Source: Candidatus Symbiothrix sp.
Lineage (GTDB): Bacteria > Bacteroidota > Bacteroidia > Bacteroidales > Azobacteroidaceae
DNA: 28,411 nucleotides
Reading direction: 5' to 3'
Assembly: GCA_031284765.1 (NCBI GenBank)
Contig: JAITXK010000037.1
Coordinates: 1-28,411 of the forward strand
Of this stretch, positions 17,025 to 25,342 are shown one piece after another; the first letter of the stretch is position 1, and each line of letters opens with the position of its first letter. Made by a program: the position numbers and the translations under genes. The notes below the pieces were generated by a model that saw only the letters and a program-made list of their open reading frames with translations, did no database searches and was not told the origin of the DNA.

Positions 17025-17045
17025 TGTTCAATTACGAAGAAAATT

Positions 17046-17396
17046 ATGCAATATTTGGAATTAAACGGGCTAATTTTTCATAGTTACCACGGAGTGATGC
17101 CTCAGGAAAGAAAGGTGGGCAATAGATATACAATTGATTTGAAGTTGTATTTCGACTTTCAACGAGCCTCGCAAACCGATAATCTGGATGATACGATTAA
17201 TTATGCTTCCGTATATGAATCAATTAAACAAGAAATGGCCATTTCTTCCAATTTGATTGAACATGTGGCCGATAGAATTATCCAACGTATCAAACGGGAT
17301 TTTCCTCGAATAGAAACCGTAGCAATCCGTTTAGCCAAACAAAATCCACCTTTTGGAGGAGATGTGAAAGAAGTTGCTGTGTGTATGAAAAAATGA
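17046..17396 (+). CDS. folB: Dihydroneopterin aldolase
   Basis: Folate pathway enzyme that cleaves dihydroneopterin to 6-hydroxymethyl-dihydropterin and glycolaldehyde; its product feeds FolK, encoded at 23186. The 116 residues begin MQYLELNGLIFHSYHGVMPQ, where YHGV and the glutamate of QERKVG are family landmarks. The catalytic lysine sits in RLAKQNPPFGG near the end. ATG 17046 is preferred over an in-frame TTG at 16971 because the family starts here and because the promoter lies between the two. Length is normal. Confidence 0.95.
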   Translation: MQYLELNGLIFHSYHGVMPQERKVGNRYTIDLKLYFDFQRASQTDNLDDTINYASVYESIKQEMAISSNLIEHVADRIIQRIKRDFPRIETVAIRLAKQNPPFGGDVKEVAVCMKK

Positions 17397-17405
17397 TTAT
17401 CTTTG
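17374..17405 (+). promoter_or_regulatory. Candidate promoter for the exosortase-family gene
   Basis: TTG (17374-17376), 21 bases, TATCTTTG (17398-17405). It lies across the 3' end of folB, with predicted start near 17412 and the ATG at 17431. Spacing is at the long end of the range, so this is less certain than the others. Confidence 0.5.
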
Positions 17406-17430
17406 TCTGATTTATTGAAGGGATTTTTAA

Positions 17431-18072
17431 ATGAATAAAAAATTACTTTTTATCCGTCAACAATTGGTTCCGTATGAAGGGATTCTGTCTTTTTTATTCC
17501 TGCTGTTCTTTTTTTGGTTTGCTTGGGAAATTTTGGTGGACGGACAACTCTCGTTTATTCATTTCCCTTGGGAAATTGAGTCAAAAGCAGAGCGGGACAG
17601 AGCTTTATACTTTTTAGGCAAAGATATTACTCCCGCATGGGCACATAGTTTTTGCCAATGGCTGACCAATGCCGCTGCACAATTTATTCATTGTTTTCCT
17701 GATAATCAGGATTTGATTGTGCAGGATATTTATTTAACTTATCCTGTGAACGTATCGTGGTTTATTACGATTGTAGTAGGTTGTACCGGCGTGAAACAAA
17801 TGTTTATTTTTAGTTGCATCCTGATTTTCCATCGTTGTTCTACGTTGAAAAAATATCAATGGAATAAAGTATGGTATATTCCATTAGGCTGTATTGTTCT
17901 CACAGCTTACAATATTATCCGAATCGGTTCGACCGTGATGCTGACTAAAGGACATCCCGAACGATTCGATTCGTTGCATGATGGTATTTTCAGATACATC
18001 TATTATACAATTGTATTTATTTTATGGGTGATATGGGAGGACGTTTACGTGAAACGAGGCGAACGGCATTGA
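17431..18072 (+). CDS. Exosortase/archaeosortase-family membrane protein
   Basis: Predicted membrane cysteine transpeptidase of 213 residues. The three residues expected of the family are present in order and context: C118 in VGCTGVKQM at a membrane boundary, R164 in NIIRIGS, and H183 in SLHDGIFRYIYY. Hydrophobic segments lie at about 17-36, 108-133, 148-164 and 187-203. Exosortases process C-terminal sorting signals (PEP-CTERM and relatives), but no protein with such a tail is seen in this window. It has no fused accessory domain. Subfamily is not assignable by eye. It overlaps the possible start region of the aminopeptidase P gene. Confidence 0.85.
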   Translation: MNKKLLFIRQQLVPYEGILSFLFLLFFFWFAWEILVDGQLSFIHFPWEIESKAERDRALYFLGKDITPAWAHSFCQWLTNAAAQFIHCFPDNQDLIVQDIYLTYPVNVSWFITIVVGCTGVKQMFIFSCILIFHRCSTLKKYQWNKVWYIPLGCIVLTAYNIIRIGSTVMLTKGHPERFDSLHDGIFRYIYYTIVFILWVIWEDVYVKRGERH

Positions 18073-19835
18073 TTGTGCTTCGCAGTGCAATGCAAAAAGC
18101 AGCTATACGGGCGTGTATTATTCCTGCAACCGACCCGCATAGTAGTGAATATGCGCCTGAACATTGGAAAACGCGCCAATGGATTTCCGGATTTACAGGC
18201 TCGGCGGGTACCTTAGTCGTTACGTTCGATAAAGCCGGTCTATGGACGGATTCCCGTTATTTTTTGCAGGCAGAAGAGCAGTTGCAAGGCAGCGGTATTG
18301 AACTTTTTAAAGCCGGATTACCCGAGACACCCACTCCCGAAGCATGGCTTGCCGGCGAATTATCAGCAGGAGAGACAGTCGGTTTGGAAGGCGCAGTTTA
18401 TTCGGCTTCCGATGCAAATCTTTTCATTGATTATTTGAAAGCTCATGGGATAGCTGTGGATACCCATTTTTCTCCTTATGATGTTATTTGGGAAGACCGT
18501 CCTCCGATGCCCTTGAATCCGGCTTTTATTTTGGCAGAACATTTTTCAGGCGAAAGTGCAAGCAGTAAAATTGCACGATTGTTGAAAGAAATCAAAGCCA
18601 AATCGTGCGATGCAACGGTTGTGGCCTCGTTGGATATGATTGCTTGGTTGTTCAATTTACGTGGTACGGATATCGAATACAATCCTGTGACGGTGGCTTA
18701 TGCTTTCGTTTCCGAAAAAGAAACCGTTTTGTTTATGGATTTTCGCAAACTTACGCCCGAAGTATCGGAATACTTAACAGGCGAAGGCGTGCTTGTAGCG
18801 GAATATGAAAAAATTTATACTTATTTCAATACTCATTCAGTGCTTGACCAACGTCCAAGCCTGTTGATTACTCCCGAAAAGCTCAATTACCGCCTTTATA
18901 GTTTCATTCAACAAACGTGTATGATTCACGAAGAAAAAGTACATCCGGTAGATTATTTGAAAGCGGTAAAGAACGAAACGGAAATCGCAGGTTTTCGCAA
19001 AGCCATGCAACGCGATGGTGTTGCTTTGGTGAAATTCTACCATTGGTTGGATGAACAATTATCCGGTAATCAAATCGTTACAGAATTGGATGTAAGCCAA
19101 CAATTGCATCGCTTCCGTAGCGAACAGCAATATTTTATTAGCGAGAGTTTTGAAACTATTTCCGCTTATGGAGCGCACGGTGCGATTGTGCATTATGCAG
19201 TTACGCCCCAAACCAATGTCTCGATTTTGCCCGAAGGTTTATTGCTGATTGATTCCGGCGCCCAATATTTGGACGGCACGACTGATATTACCCGCACCAT
19301 TGCCGTTGGAGCGGTTTCGGAAGAAATGAAAAAAGATTTTACCAATCTCCTGAAAGGGCATATCCGCCTGTCGATGGCTAAATTTCCAAAAGGAACGGTC
19401 GGCATGCAATTGGATATATTGGCACGGCAGTTTATCTGGCAGGAAGGACAGAATTTTTTACACGGCACCGGCCACGGTATTGGCCATTTTTTGAATGTAC
19501 ACGAAGGCCCGCAAAGCATCCGGATGAATTATAATCCGACGCCCTTTCAACCCGGAATGCTTACTTCCAACGAACCGGGGCTTTATAAAGCGGGCAAATA
19601 CGGCATTCGTATCGAGAATGCACTTTTGACGGTAGCTGATAAAACAACCGAATTCGGCGAATATTACGCTTTTGAAACATTGACTTTGTGCCCCATCGAC
19701 CAAAAACTGATTGATTGGACTTTGATGGATGAAGCAGAAAAACAATGGCTGAACGCATATCATCAAAAAGTGTGGGAGCAACTTTCACCCTATTTATCAA
19801 ACGAAGAAAAACAATGGCTGAAAAATCAAATCTGA
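18024..19835 (+). CDS. Xaa-Pro aminopeptidase (aminopeptidase P, M24B)
   Basis: Removes N-terminal residues that precede proline. This is the long three-domain type (up to 603 residues) resembling cytosolic XPNPEP1. Metal ligands are visible: two Asp in DSGAQYLDGTTDITRT (about 408-423), His in HGTGHGIGHFLNVHEGP (about 479-495), and Glu in TSNEPGLY and in IRIENALL. The start is uncertain. ATG 18024 or 18033 would overlap the exosortase gene by 40-49 bases; TTG 18069, GTG 18075 and ATG 18090 are alternatives. The family aligns a few residues before LRSAMQKAAIRACIIPATDPH, favouring a start upstream of 18090. Confidence 0.92.
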   Translation: MGDMGGRLRETRRTALIVLRSAMQKAAIRACIIPATDPHSSEYAPEHWKTRQWISGFTGSAGTLVVTFDKAGLWTDSRYFLQAEEQLQGSGIELFKAGLPETPTPEAWLAGELSAGETVGLEGAVYSASDANLFIDYLKAHGIAVDTHFSPYDVIWEDRPPMPLNPAFILAEHFSGESASSKIARLLKEIKAKSCDATVVASLDMIAWLFNLRGTDIEYNPVTVAYAFVSEKETVLFMDFRKLTPEVSEYLTGEGVLVAEYEKIYTYFNTHSVLDQRPSLLITPEKLNYRLYSFIQQTCMIHEEKVHPVDYLKAVKNETEIAGFRKAMQRDGVALVKFYHWLDEQLSGNQIVTELDVSQQLHRFRSEQQYFISESFETISAYGAHGAIVHYAVTPQTNVSILPEGLLLIDSGAQYLDGTTDITRTIAVGAVSEEMKKDFTNLLKGHIRLSMAKFPKGTVGMQLDILARQFIWQEGQNFLHGTGHGIGHFLNVHEGPQSIRMNYNPTPFQPGMLTSNEPGLYKAGKYGIRIENALLTVADKTTEFGEYYAFETLTLCPIDQKLIDWTLMDEAEKQWLNAYHQKVWEQLSPYLSNEEKQWLKNQI

Positions 19836-20515
19836 GCGGAAAACTTTATATCGTCCCTACGCCTGTCGGAAATTTGGAAGACATGACCTTTCGTGCCGTC
19901 CGGATTTTGAAGGAAGCCGATTTGATTTTGGCCGAAGATACACGTACCACCTCGTTTCTTCTCAAGCATTTTGAAATACAAAATTTGATGCAATCGCATC
20001 ATAAATTCAACGAACACCAAACGGTGGAAGGAATTACGGCACGCATCCAAGCGGGCGAAACGGTGGCTTTGGTTTCAGATGCCGGTACACCGGGTATTTC
20101 CGACCCGGGCTTTTTGCTTTCTCGTGAATGTGCCAAACAAGGCGTGGACGTGGAATGTCTGCCCGGAGCAACAGCTTTTGTTCCTGCTTTGGTGGATTCG
20201 GGTTTGCCGATAGACCGCTTTTGCTTCGAAGGTTTTTTGCCTCTGAAAAAAGGCCGTCAAACCAAGCTGAAGGGGCTGGCGGAAGAAACCCGCACGATGG
20301 TCATCTATGAATCGCCGTTTCGGGTGCTGAAAACATTAACTCAATTGGCGGAATATATGGGGAACGACCGTTTGGCTTCCATATCCCGTGAAATCTCCAA
20401 ATTGTATGAAGAAACCGTTCGGGGAACGTTACAGGAACTAATTTCTCATTTTTCCGTGAACGAACCGAAAGGGGAATTTGTTATAATTATTAGTGGTAGA
20501 AATAGTAATCTTTAA
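19814..20515 (+). CDS. rsmI: 16S rRNA (cytidine-1402 2'-O)-methyltransferase
   Basis: Tetrapyrrole-methylase-fold enzyme that methylates the ribose of C1402 in the ribosomal decoding centre. Starting at ATG 19814 the protein has 233 residues and begins with the expected LYIVPTPVGNLEDMTFRA. LAEDTRTT, VSDAGTPGISDPG and CLPGATAFVPALVDSGLP follow, all family landmarks. An in-frame ATG at 19745 lies deep inside the preceding gene and adds residues not seen in the family. It overlaps the aminopeptidase gene by 22 bases. Confidence 0.95.
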   Translation: MAEKSNLSGKLYIVPTPVGNLEDMTFRAVRILKEADLILAEDTRTTSFLLKHFEIQNLMQSHHKFNEHQTVEGITARIQAGETVALVSDAGTPGISDPGFLLSRECAKQGVDVECLPGATAFVPALVDSGLPIDRFCFEGFLPLKKGRQTKLKGLAEETRTMVIYESPFRVLKTLTQLAEYMGNDRLASISREISKLYEETVRGTLQELISHFSVNEPKGEFVIIISGRNSNL

Positions 20516-20528
20516 ATAATATAAAACA

Positions 20529-21383
20529 ATGAGAAAAATTGTGTGTTTGGGTGTTATGTGCACCTTGTTTTTGTCTTCTTGTGTGAAGAATTCTTCTGAA
20601 TACAAGAAGTTGTTGTCCGAAAAAGATTCATTGGCAATTGCCAATATGCAAACTGCGGTCAACTTGGATTCAGTTTTAGCCATCTTGAATGATGTGGAAG
20701 AAAATTTCAACAGTATCAAAGAAAAAGAAAATTATCTTTCTGCACAATCTGTCACAGTAGGAGAATTAACTCCTTCCACCCGTGATCGAGTGAAAAGTGA
20801 CATGCTATTTATTATGGAAAAGTTGGATAAAAACCGTTCGAAGATTGCCGATTTGGAAGCGCGCCTGAAAAAATCGAGCATCAATTCCGCACAATTGTCC
20901 AAAACGCTGGCCAATCTTCGAAGTGAATTAACTGAAAAGACCAGCGCCATAATCGCTCTGCAGGAAGAATTGTCCAAAAGAGATCAGAAAATTGCCGAAA
21001 TGGGTGTCAGTCTGAATATCCTCTCCAATGATGTACAATTGTTGATTGACCAATCTCATGAGCAGAGAGTAATTATCACACAGCAACAAGCTGAAATAAA
21101 TGCGGTATATTATTGTTTCGGAACTAATAAAGAATTAAAAGACCATAAGATATTGCTTAGAGGTGATGTAAACGCAAGTTTAGATGTCAATTATTTTATC
21201 AAGATTGATAATTCGGTGAAAGTGATACCTTTATTAGCTAAAAAAGGAAGTTTGATTTCCAAACATCCCGAAGGATCTTACAAATTTGAAACAGATGCCA
21301 ATAATCAAGTCGAATTGTGGATTTTAGATTCCAAAAGTTTTTGGAGTTTGACAAAATATTTGGTGATCGAAGTCAAAATGTAA
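20529..21383 (+). CDS. Coiled-coil lipoprotein with conserved C-terminal beta domain
   Basis: Envelope lipoprotein of 284 residues: lipobox FLSSC with lipidation at C18, then a long heptad-rich coiled coil (about 25-195, e.g. KIADLEARLKKSSINSAQLS), then a C-terminal domain. That domain begins VYYCFGTNKELKDHKILL and ends ISKHPEGSYKF and FWSLTKYLVIEVKM. This tail resembles a widespread Bacteroidetes lipoprotein group, some annotated as Cbp1-type collagen-binding adhesins; the resemblance is from memory and the binding role is not supported here. It starts 13 bases after rsmI. Function unknown. Confidence 0.8.
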   Translation: MRKIVCLGVMCTLFLSSCVKNSSEYKKLLSEKDSLAIANMQTAVNLDSVLAILNDVEENFNSIKEKENYLSAQSVTVGELTPSTRDRVKSDMLFIMEKLDKNRSKIADLEARLKKSSINSAQLSKTLANLRSELTEKTSAIIALQEELSKRDQKIAEMGVSLNILSNDVQLLIDQSHEQRVIITQQQAEINAVYYCFGTNKELKDHKILLRGDVNASLDVNYFIKIDNSVKVIPLLAKKGSLISKHPEGSYKFETDANNQVELWILDSKSFWSLTKYLVIEVKM

Positions 21384-21408
21384 ATAGTAATCAAAAATAA
21401 ATACTACC

Positions 21409-23193
21409 GTGTTGAAGAAAGAAATCAAATTCAGTTTGTTATACCGCGACATGTGGCAATCGTCCGGTAAATATCAGCCGCGAGTGGATCAATTGAAGCA
21501 AATTGCACCCGTGATTGTAGATATGGGCTGTTTTGCACGTGTGGAAACCAATGGCGGCGCTTTTGAACAAGTCAATTTGTTGTATGGCGAAAATCCCAAT
21601 ACGGCGGTGCGCGAGTTTACTGCACCTTTCAATCAGGCAGGCATTCAAACCCACATGCTGGATCGCGGATTAAACGGGTTGCGGATGAATCCCGTTCCCG
21701 CCGATGTCCGGCAATTAATGTATCGTGTAAAAAAAGCGCAAGGCGTGGACATCACCCGTATTTTCGACGGCTTGAACGATGCACGCAACATAATACCATC
21801 CATTCAATATGCCAAAGAAGGTGGAATGATTCCACAAGCATCCTTGTGCATCACTTGTTCGCCCATTCACACGGTGGATTATTACGTGCGCTTGGCCGAC
21901 CAACTGATTGAAGCAGGCGCCGAAGAAATATGTCTGAAAGATATGGCCGGTATTGGTCGTCCGTACAGCAATGGGCAGATTATCAAAGGGATAAAAGACC
22001 GTCATCCGAATATTGCAGTGCAATATCACGGTCATTCGGGTCCGGGATTTTCCGTAGCATCTATGTGGGAAGCCGCTCAAAACGGTGTCGATTATATTGA
22101 TGTAGCGATGGAGCCTCTTGCTTGGGGCATGGTGCACCCCGATATTATAACCATTCAAGCCATGCTGAAAGATGCGGGATTTTTAGTTCCCGACATCAAC
22201 ATGGAGGCTTATATGGAAGCCCGCCGTCTGACACAAACGTTTATGGATGACTTTCTGGGCTATTTCATTGATCCAAGCAATAAAATAATGACTTCACTCT
22301 TGGTCGGTTGCGGTCTTCCCGGTGGTATGATGGGATCGATGATGGCCGATTTGAAAGGCATGCACAATGCAATCAATTTGGCGCTCACACAACAAGACAA
22401 GCCGGAAGTAAGCTTGAATAATTTGGTTATCCAGCTTTTCAAAGAAGTGGAATTGATATGGCCCATGTTGGGTTATCCTCCTTTGGTAACGCCTTTCAGT
22501 CAATATGTTAAGAACATTGCTTTGATGAATATTTTTTCGGCGGCGAAAGAAGAACCCCGTTTTTCAATGATTGACAAAGATAGTTGGAATATGATTTTGG
22601 GGAAAATGGGCAAACTCCCGGGAAAATTATCCCCTGAAATCGTCGAATTGGCCAAAGCCAATCAATTGGAATTTTACGAAGGCGATCCGCAAGATTCCTT
22701 CCCCAACGAATTGGAGCATTTCCGTACCGAAATGAAAGAAAACGCTTGGGATGAAGGCCCCGACCAGGAAGAATTATTCGAATTTGCCATGCACGAACGG
22801 CAATATCGCGATATGAAAACCGGTGCGGCCAAAAACCGATTCAATCAGGAATTGGAGCAAGCGAAAGAAAAAGCCGGTACGCCGATTATCGTTAAACGTC
22901 CCGTGGTGGAAATTCCGATGTTCAGTTTTGAAGAAATCACCAAAGAATATCCGTTCGCCAAACCGGTGCATGCCCCTATTAAGGGACAATTGATTTGGCA
23001 ATACGATTTGATGGATGCTTCCACCGCTCCCTTTGAAGGTTCGTTGATTGACAAAGGCGACAATCTCTGTTATATCCAAAATATTTACGGCATCGAACCG
23101 GTAAAAGCCGGTTATGGCGGAACGATTGTCGGCACCTATGTAAAACAGGGTGATCAGGTAGAGAAAGGGCAGATTTTGGCGTTCATTAATTGA
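21409..23193 (+). CDS. Oxaloacetate decarboxylase alpha / pyruvate carboxylase B-like protein with lysine-less biotinyl-like domain
   Basis: TIM-barrel carboxyltransferase of 594 residues. Catalytic features are present: R13-D14 and Q17 in the opening strand (RDMWQS instead of RDAHQS), FDGLNDARN, K177 in CLKDMAG, and metal ligands H207 and H209 in YHGHSG. The last ~75 residues resemble a biotinyl domain, but the EAMKM site reads QNIYGIE, with Y560 where the biotin lysine should be. Biotin therefore cannot attach there, and the protein may use a separate carrier or act differently. GTG start at 21409. It stands alone, without beta or gamma decarboxylase subunits nearby. Its 3' end overlaps folK by 8 bases. 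Confidence 0.85.
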   Translation: MLKKEIKFSLLYRDMWQSSGKYQPRVDQLKQIAPVIVDMGCFARVETNGGAFEQVNLLYGENPNTAVREFTAPFNQAGIQTHMLDRGLNGLRMNPVPADVRQLMYRVKKAQGVDITRIFDGLNDARNIIPSIQYAKEGGMIPQASLCITCSPIHTVDYYVRLADQLIEAGAEEICLKDMAGIGRPYSNGQIIKGIKDRHPNIAVQYHGHSGPGFSVASMWEAAQNGVDYIDVAMEPLAWGMVHPDIITIQAMLKDAGFLVPDINMEAYMEARRLTQTFMDDFLGYFIDPSNKIMTSLLVGCGLPGGMMGSMMADLKGMHNAINLALTQQDKPEVSLNNLVIQLFKEVELIWPMLGYPPLVTPFSQYVKNIALMNIFSAAKEEPRFSMIDKDSWNMILGKMGKLPGKLSPEIVELAKANQLEFYEGDPQDSFPNELEHFRTEMKENAWDEGPDQEELFEFAMHERQYRDMKTGAAKNRFNQELEQAKEKAGTPIIVKRPVVEIPMFSFEEITKEYPFAKPVHAPIKGQLIWQYDLMDASTAPFEGSLIDKGDNLCYIQNIYGIEPVKAGYGGTIVGTYVKQGDQVEKGQILAFIN

Positions 23194-23596
23194 GAAAAAT
23201 CTCCCGCAAGGGCGCCATCACAAACTCCCGTTCCCGATAATGGGGATGCGGAATAGTCAATTCATCTGATTGATAAACCAAATCATCGTACAGGATAATG
23301 TCGATATCAATGAGGCGGTCAGCGTATGAATGGGTAGTCTTTTGAGTTCTACCCATTTCTTGTTCTATTTGTTGCGTAGATTTTAAAACGTCCATGGGCG
23401 TGAGTTCCGTTTCGATTTTGATTGCCATGTTGTAAAATAAATTCTCGGAATCGAAGCCCCAGGGTTGCGTTTCATATACAGAAGAAATGGCCGAAAGAAC
23501 ACCTGTTTTTTCGGCTATTCGGTTAATGGCGGTAGATAAATTCAGGTTTTTGTCGCCCAAATTACTTCCCAACGATAAAAATACCGTATGCTTCAT
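23186..23596 (-). CDS. folK: 6-hydroxymethyl-7,8-dihydropterin pyrophosphokinase (HPPK)
   Basis: Transfers pyrophosphate from ATP to hydroxymethyl-dihydropterin, the step after FolB in folate synthesis. The 136-residue protein has LSLGSNLGDK at the start, SSVYETQPWG in the pterin site, and the HPPK signature DRLIDIDIILYDD followed by IPHPHYRER. It is slightly shorter than E. coli FolK but complete. It is the last gene of the ftsX-to-folK run, 18 bases after queA, and is convergent and overlapping with the carboxyltransferase gene. Confidence 0.96.
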   Translation of the reverse strand: MKHTVFLSLGSNLGDKNLNLSTAINRIAEKTGVLSAISSVYETQPWGFDSENLFYNMAIKIETELTPMDVLKSTQQIEQEMGRTQKTTHSYADRLIDIDIILYDDLVYQSDELTIPHPHYREREFVMAPLREIFLN

Positions 23597-23614
23597 CGGC
23601 TCAATTTGTCCGAA

Positions 23615-24664
23615 TTAGATGATTAGCATGGCGTCTCCGTATGTTCCAAAGCGGTATTTGTCGGCAATGGCTTGTTTATAAGCATCCATAATGAGATCGA
23701 ATCCTCCGAAAGCGGTTGCTTGCATCAACATCGAAGAGAAAGGCATGTGAAAATTCGTAATCATACTCGTAGCGACCGAAAAATCGTAGGGTGGAAAAAT
23801 AAATTTATTGGTCCAGCCTTCGAATTCTTTTAAATGGCCACCGGTGGTTACAGTCGTTTCTATGGCTCGAATGACAGAGGTACCAACCGCGCAAATCTGT
23901 TTATTACTATCTTTTGCTTTGTTGACGATTTTGACGGCTTCTTCGTTTATCATTACTTGTTCGGAATCCATTTTGTGCTTCGTCAGGTCTTCCACATCAA
24001 TGTCACGGAAATTACCCAATCCGACATGAACGGTTACAAAAGCCAATTCACAACCTTTGATTTCAAGCCGTTTTATCAGTTCACGGCTGAAATGCAGGCC
24101 TGCGGCAGGAGCGATAACGGCGCCTTCATGCTTGGCGAAAATGGTTTGATAGCGTTCCGTATCTTCCGGTTCCACTGCCCGATTGAGGTAGGGTGGAATG
24201 GGCATTTCTCCCAAAGCATACAAAGTTGATTTGAATTCTTCGTGTGGCCCATCGTAGAGAAAACGCAAGGTCCTGCCGCGCGAGGTGGTGTTGTCGATGA
24301 CTTCCGCCACCATGGAATCGTCTTCGCCGAAATACAGTTTATTGCCGATGCGGATTTTGCGGGCTGGGTCAACCAAAACATCCCATAAACGCAAGTCCTC
24401 ATTTAGTTCCCGTAACAAAAAGACTTCGATTTTTGCTCCAGTTTTTTCTTTGTTGCCAGCTAAACGGGCGGGAAAAACCATTGTATCGTTGAAAACGAAT
24501 GTATCTTTATCATCAAAATACTGAAGCACATCTTTGAATATCTTGTGTTCGATTTCACCTGTTTTGCGGTGAATGACCATCAACCTGGACTCGTCTCTGT
24601 TGTGCGTAGGATATTGAGCAATTGATTCCTGCGGTAAATTAAATTTGAATGTAGAAAGTTTCAT
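23615..24664 (-). CDS. queA: S-adenosylmethionine:tRNA ribosyltransferase-isomerase
   Basis: Builds epoxyqueuosine on tRNA from 7-aminomethyl-7-deazaguanine using the ribosyl part of SAM. The 349-residue protein has FNLPQESIAQYP and the RDESRLMVIHR segment at the N-terminus, FNDTMVFPARL, the HEGAVIAPAAGLHFS motif in the middle, and SMITNFHMPFSSMLMQATAF near the end, all typical of QueA. It overlaps truB by 4 bases (ATGA). Other queuosine genes are not in the window. Confidence 0.96.
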   Translation of the reverse strand: MKLSTFKFNLPQESIAQYPTHNRDESRLMVIHRKTGEIEHKIFKDVLQYFDDKDTFVFNDTMVFPARLAGNKEKTGAKIEVFLLRELNEDLRLWDVLVDPARKIRIGNKLYFGEDDSMVAEVIDNTTSRGRTLRFLYDGPHEEFKSTLYALGEMPIPPYLNRAVEPEDTERYQTIFAKHEGAVIAPAAGLHFSRELIKRLEIKGCELAFVTVHVGLGNFRDIDVEDLTKHKMDSEQVMINEEAVKIVNKAKDSNKQICAVGTSVIRAIETTVTTGGHLKEFEGWTNKFIFPPYDFSVATSMITNFHMPFSSMLMQATAFGGFDLIMDAYKQAIADKYRFGTYGDAMLII

Positions 24665-25341
24665 ATATTGTGCGTTAAAAAATCATTAATATTCATACAA
24701 TCATCTAATGTTATGTTGCCTATTTTTGTTCGTTCCAAAGCAATTATGTGTGCGCCCGAACGAAGTGCCGTTCCGATGTCGCGTGCCAAGGCGCGAATAT
24801 AGGTGCCTTTACTACAAACGATTCGTAACGTTATTTGTTGTGTTTGATACGCTAATAATTCAATGGAATCGATGACCAACACTTTGGGTTTCAATTCCAC
24901 TTCCATGCCTTTGCGTGCCAAATCGTATGCGCGGTCACCCTTGACTTTGCAGGCGGAATAGGCGGGCGGAATTTGTTCGATGCTTCCCACGAAGCGGAGC
25001 AACGTTTGTTCGACCAATTCTTTCGTAATATGCGCTGTTTCAAACGTTTGGTCAACTTCCGTTTCCAAGTCGAACGAAGGAGTGCTTGCCCCCAATCGCA
25101 AGGTTGTCACATACTCTTTGGTTTGATATTGAAATTCATCAATTCGTTTCGTGGCTTTACCGGTACAGACAATCAGTACGCCCGTGGCTAAGGGGTCTAA
25201 AGTGCCTGCGTGGCCTACTTTTATCTTTTTTACTTTCAGAAATCTGGAAATCTGATAGCGGACTTTATTGACCAAGTCAAATGAAGTCCACTGCAAGGGT
25301 TTATTAAAGTATAGAATCTCTCCTTCCTGAAAATGATACAT
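24661..25341 (-). CDS. truB: tRNA pseudouridine-55 synthase
   Basis: Makes pseudouridine 55 in the T loop of tRNAs. The 226-residue protein starts with ILYFNKPLQWTSFDLVNK. The catalytic aspartate is in KVGHAGTLDPLATGVL, and ESCK-like pterin-free core motifs such as YSACKVKGDRAYDLAR and CSKGTYIRALARDIG are present. The C-terminal PUA extension seen in some TruBs is missing or very short. It lies one base from uppP and overlaps queA by 4 bases. Confidence 0.95.
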   Translation of the reverse strand: MYHFQEGEILYFNKPLQWTSFDLVNKVRYQISRFLKVKKIKVGHAGTLDPLATGVLIVCTGKATKRIDEFQYQTKEYVTTLRLGASTPSFDLETEVDQTFETAHITKELVEQTLLRFVGSIEQIPPAYSACKVKGDRAYDLARKGMEVELKPKVLVIDSIELLAYQTQQITLRIVCSKGTYIRALARDIGTALRSGAHIIALERTKIGNITLDDCMNINDFLTHNI

Positions 25342-25342
25342 C

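Noticed and set aside
16971..17045. Upstream TTG extension of folB
   Set aside because: It runs through the promoter and predicted start site and adds residues absent from the family.
19745..19813. Upstream ATG extension of rsmI
   Set aside because: It would overlap the aminopeptidase gene by about 90 bases and adds residues not found in RsmI.
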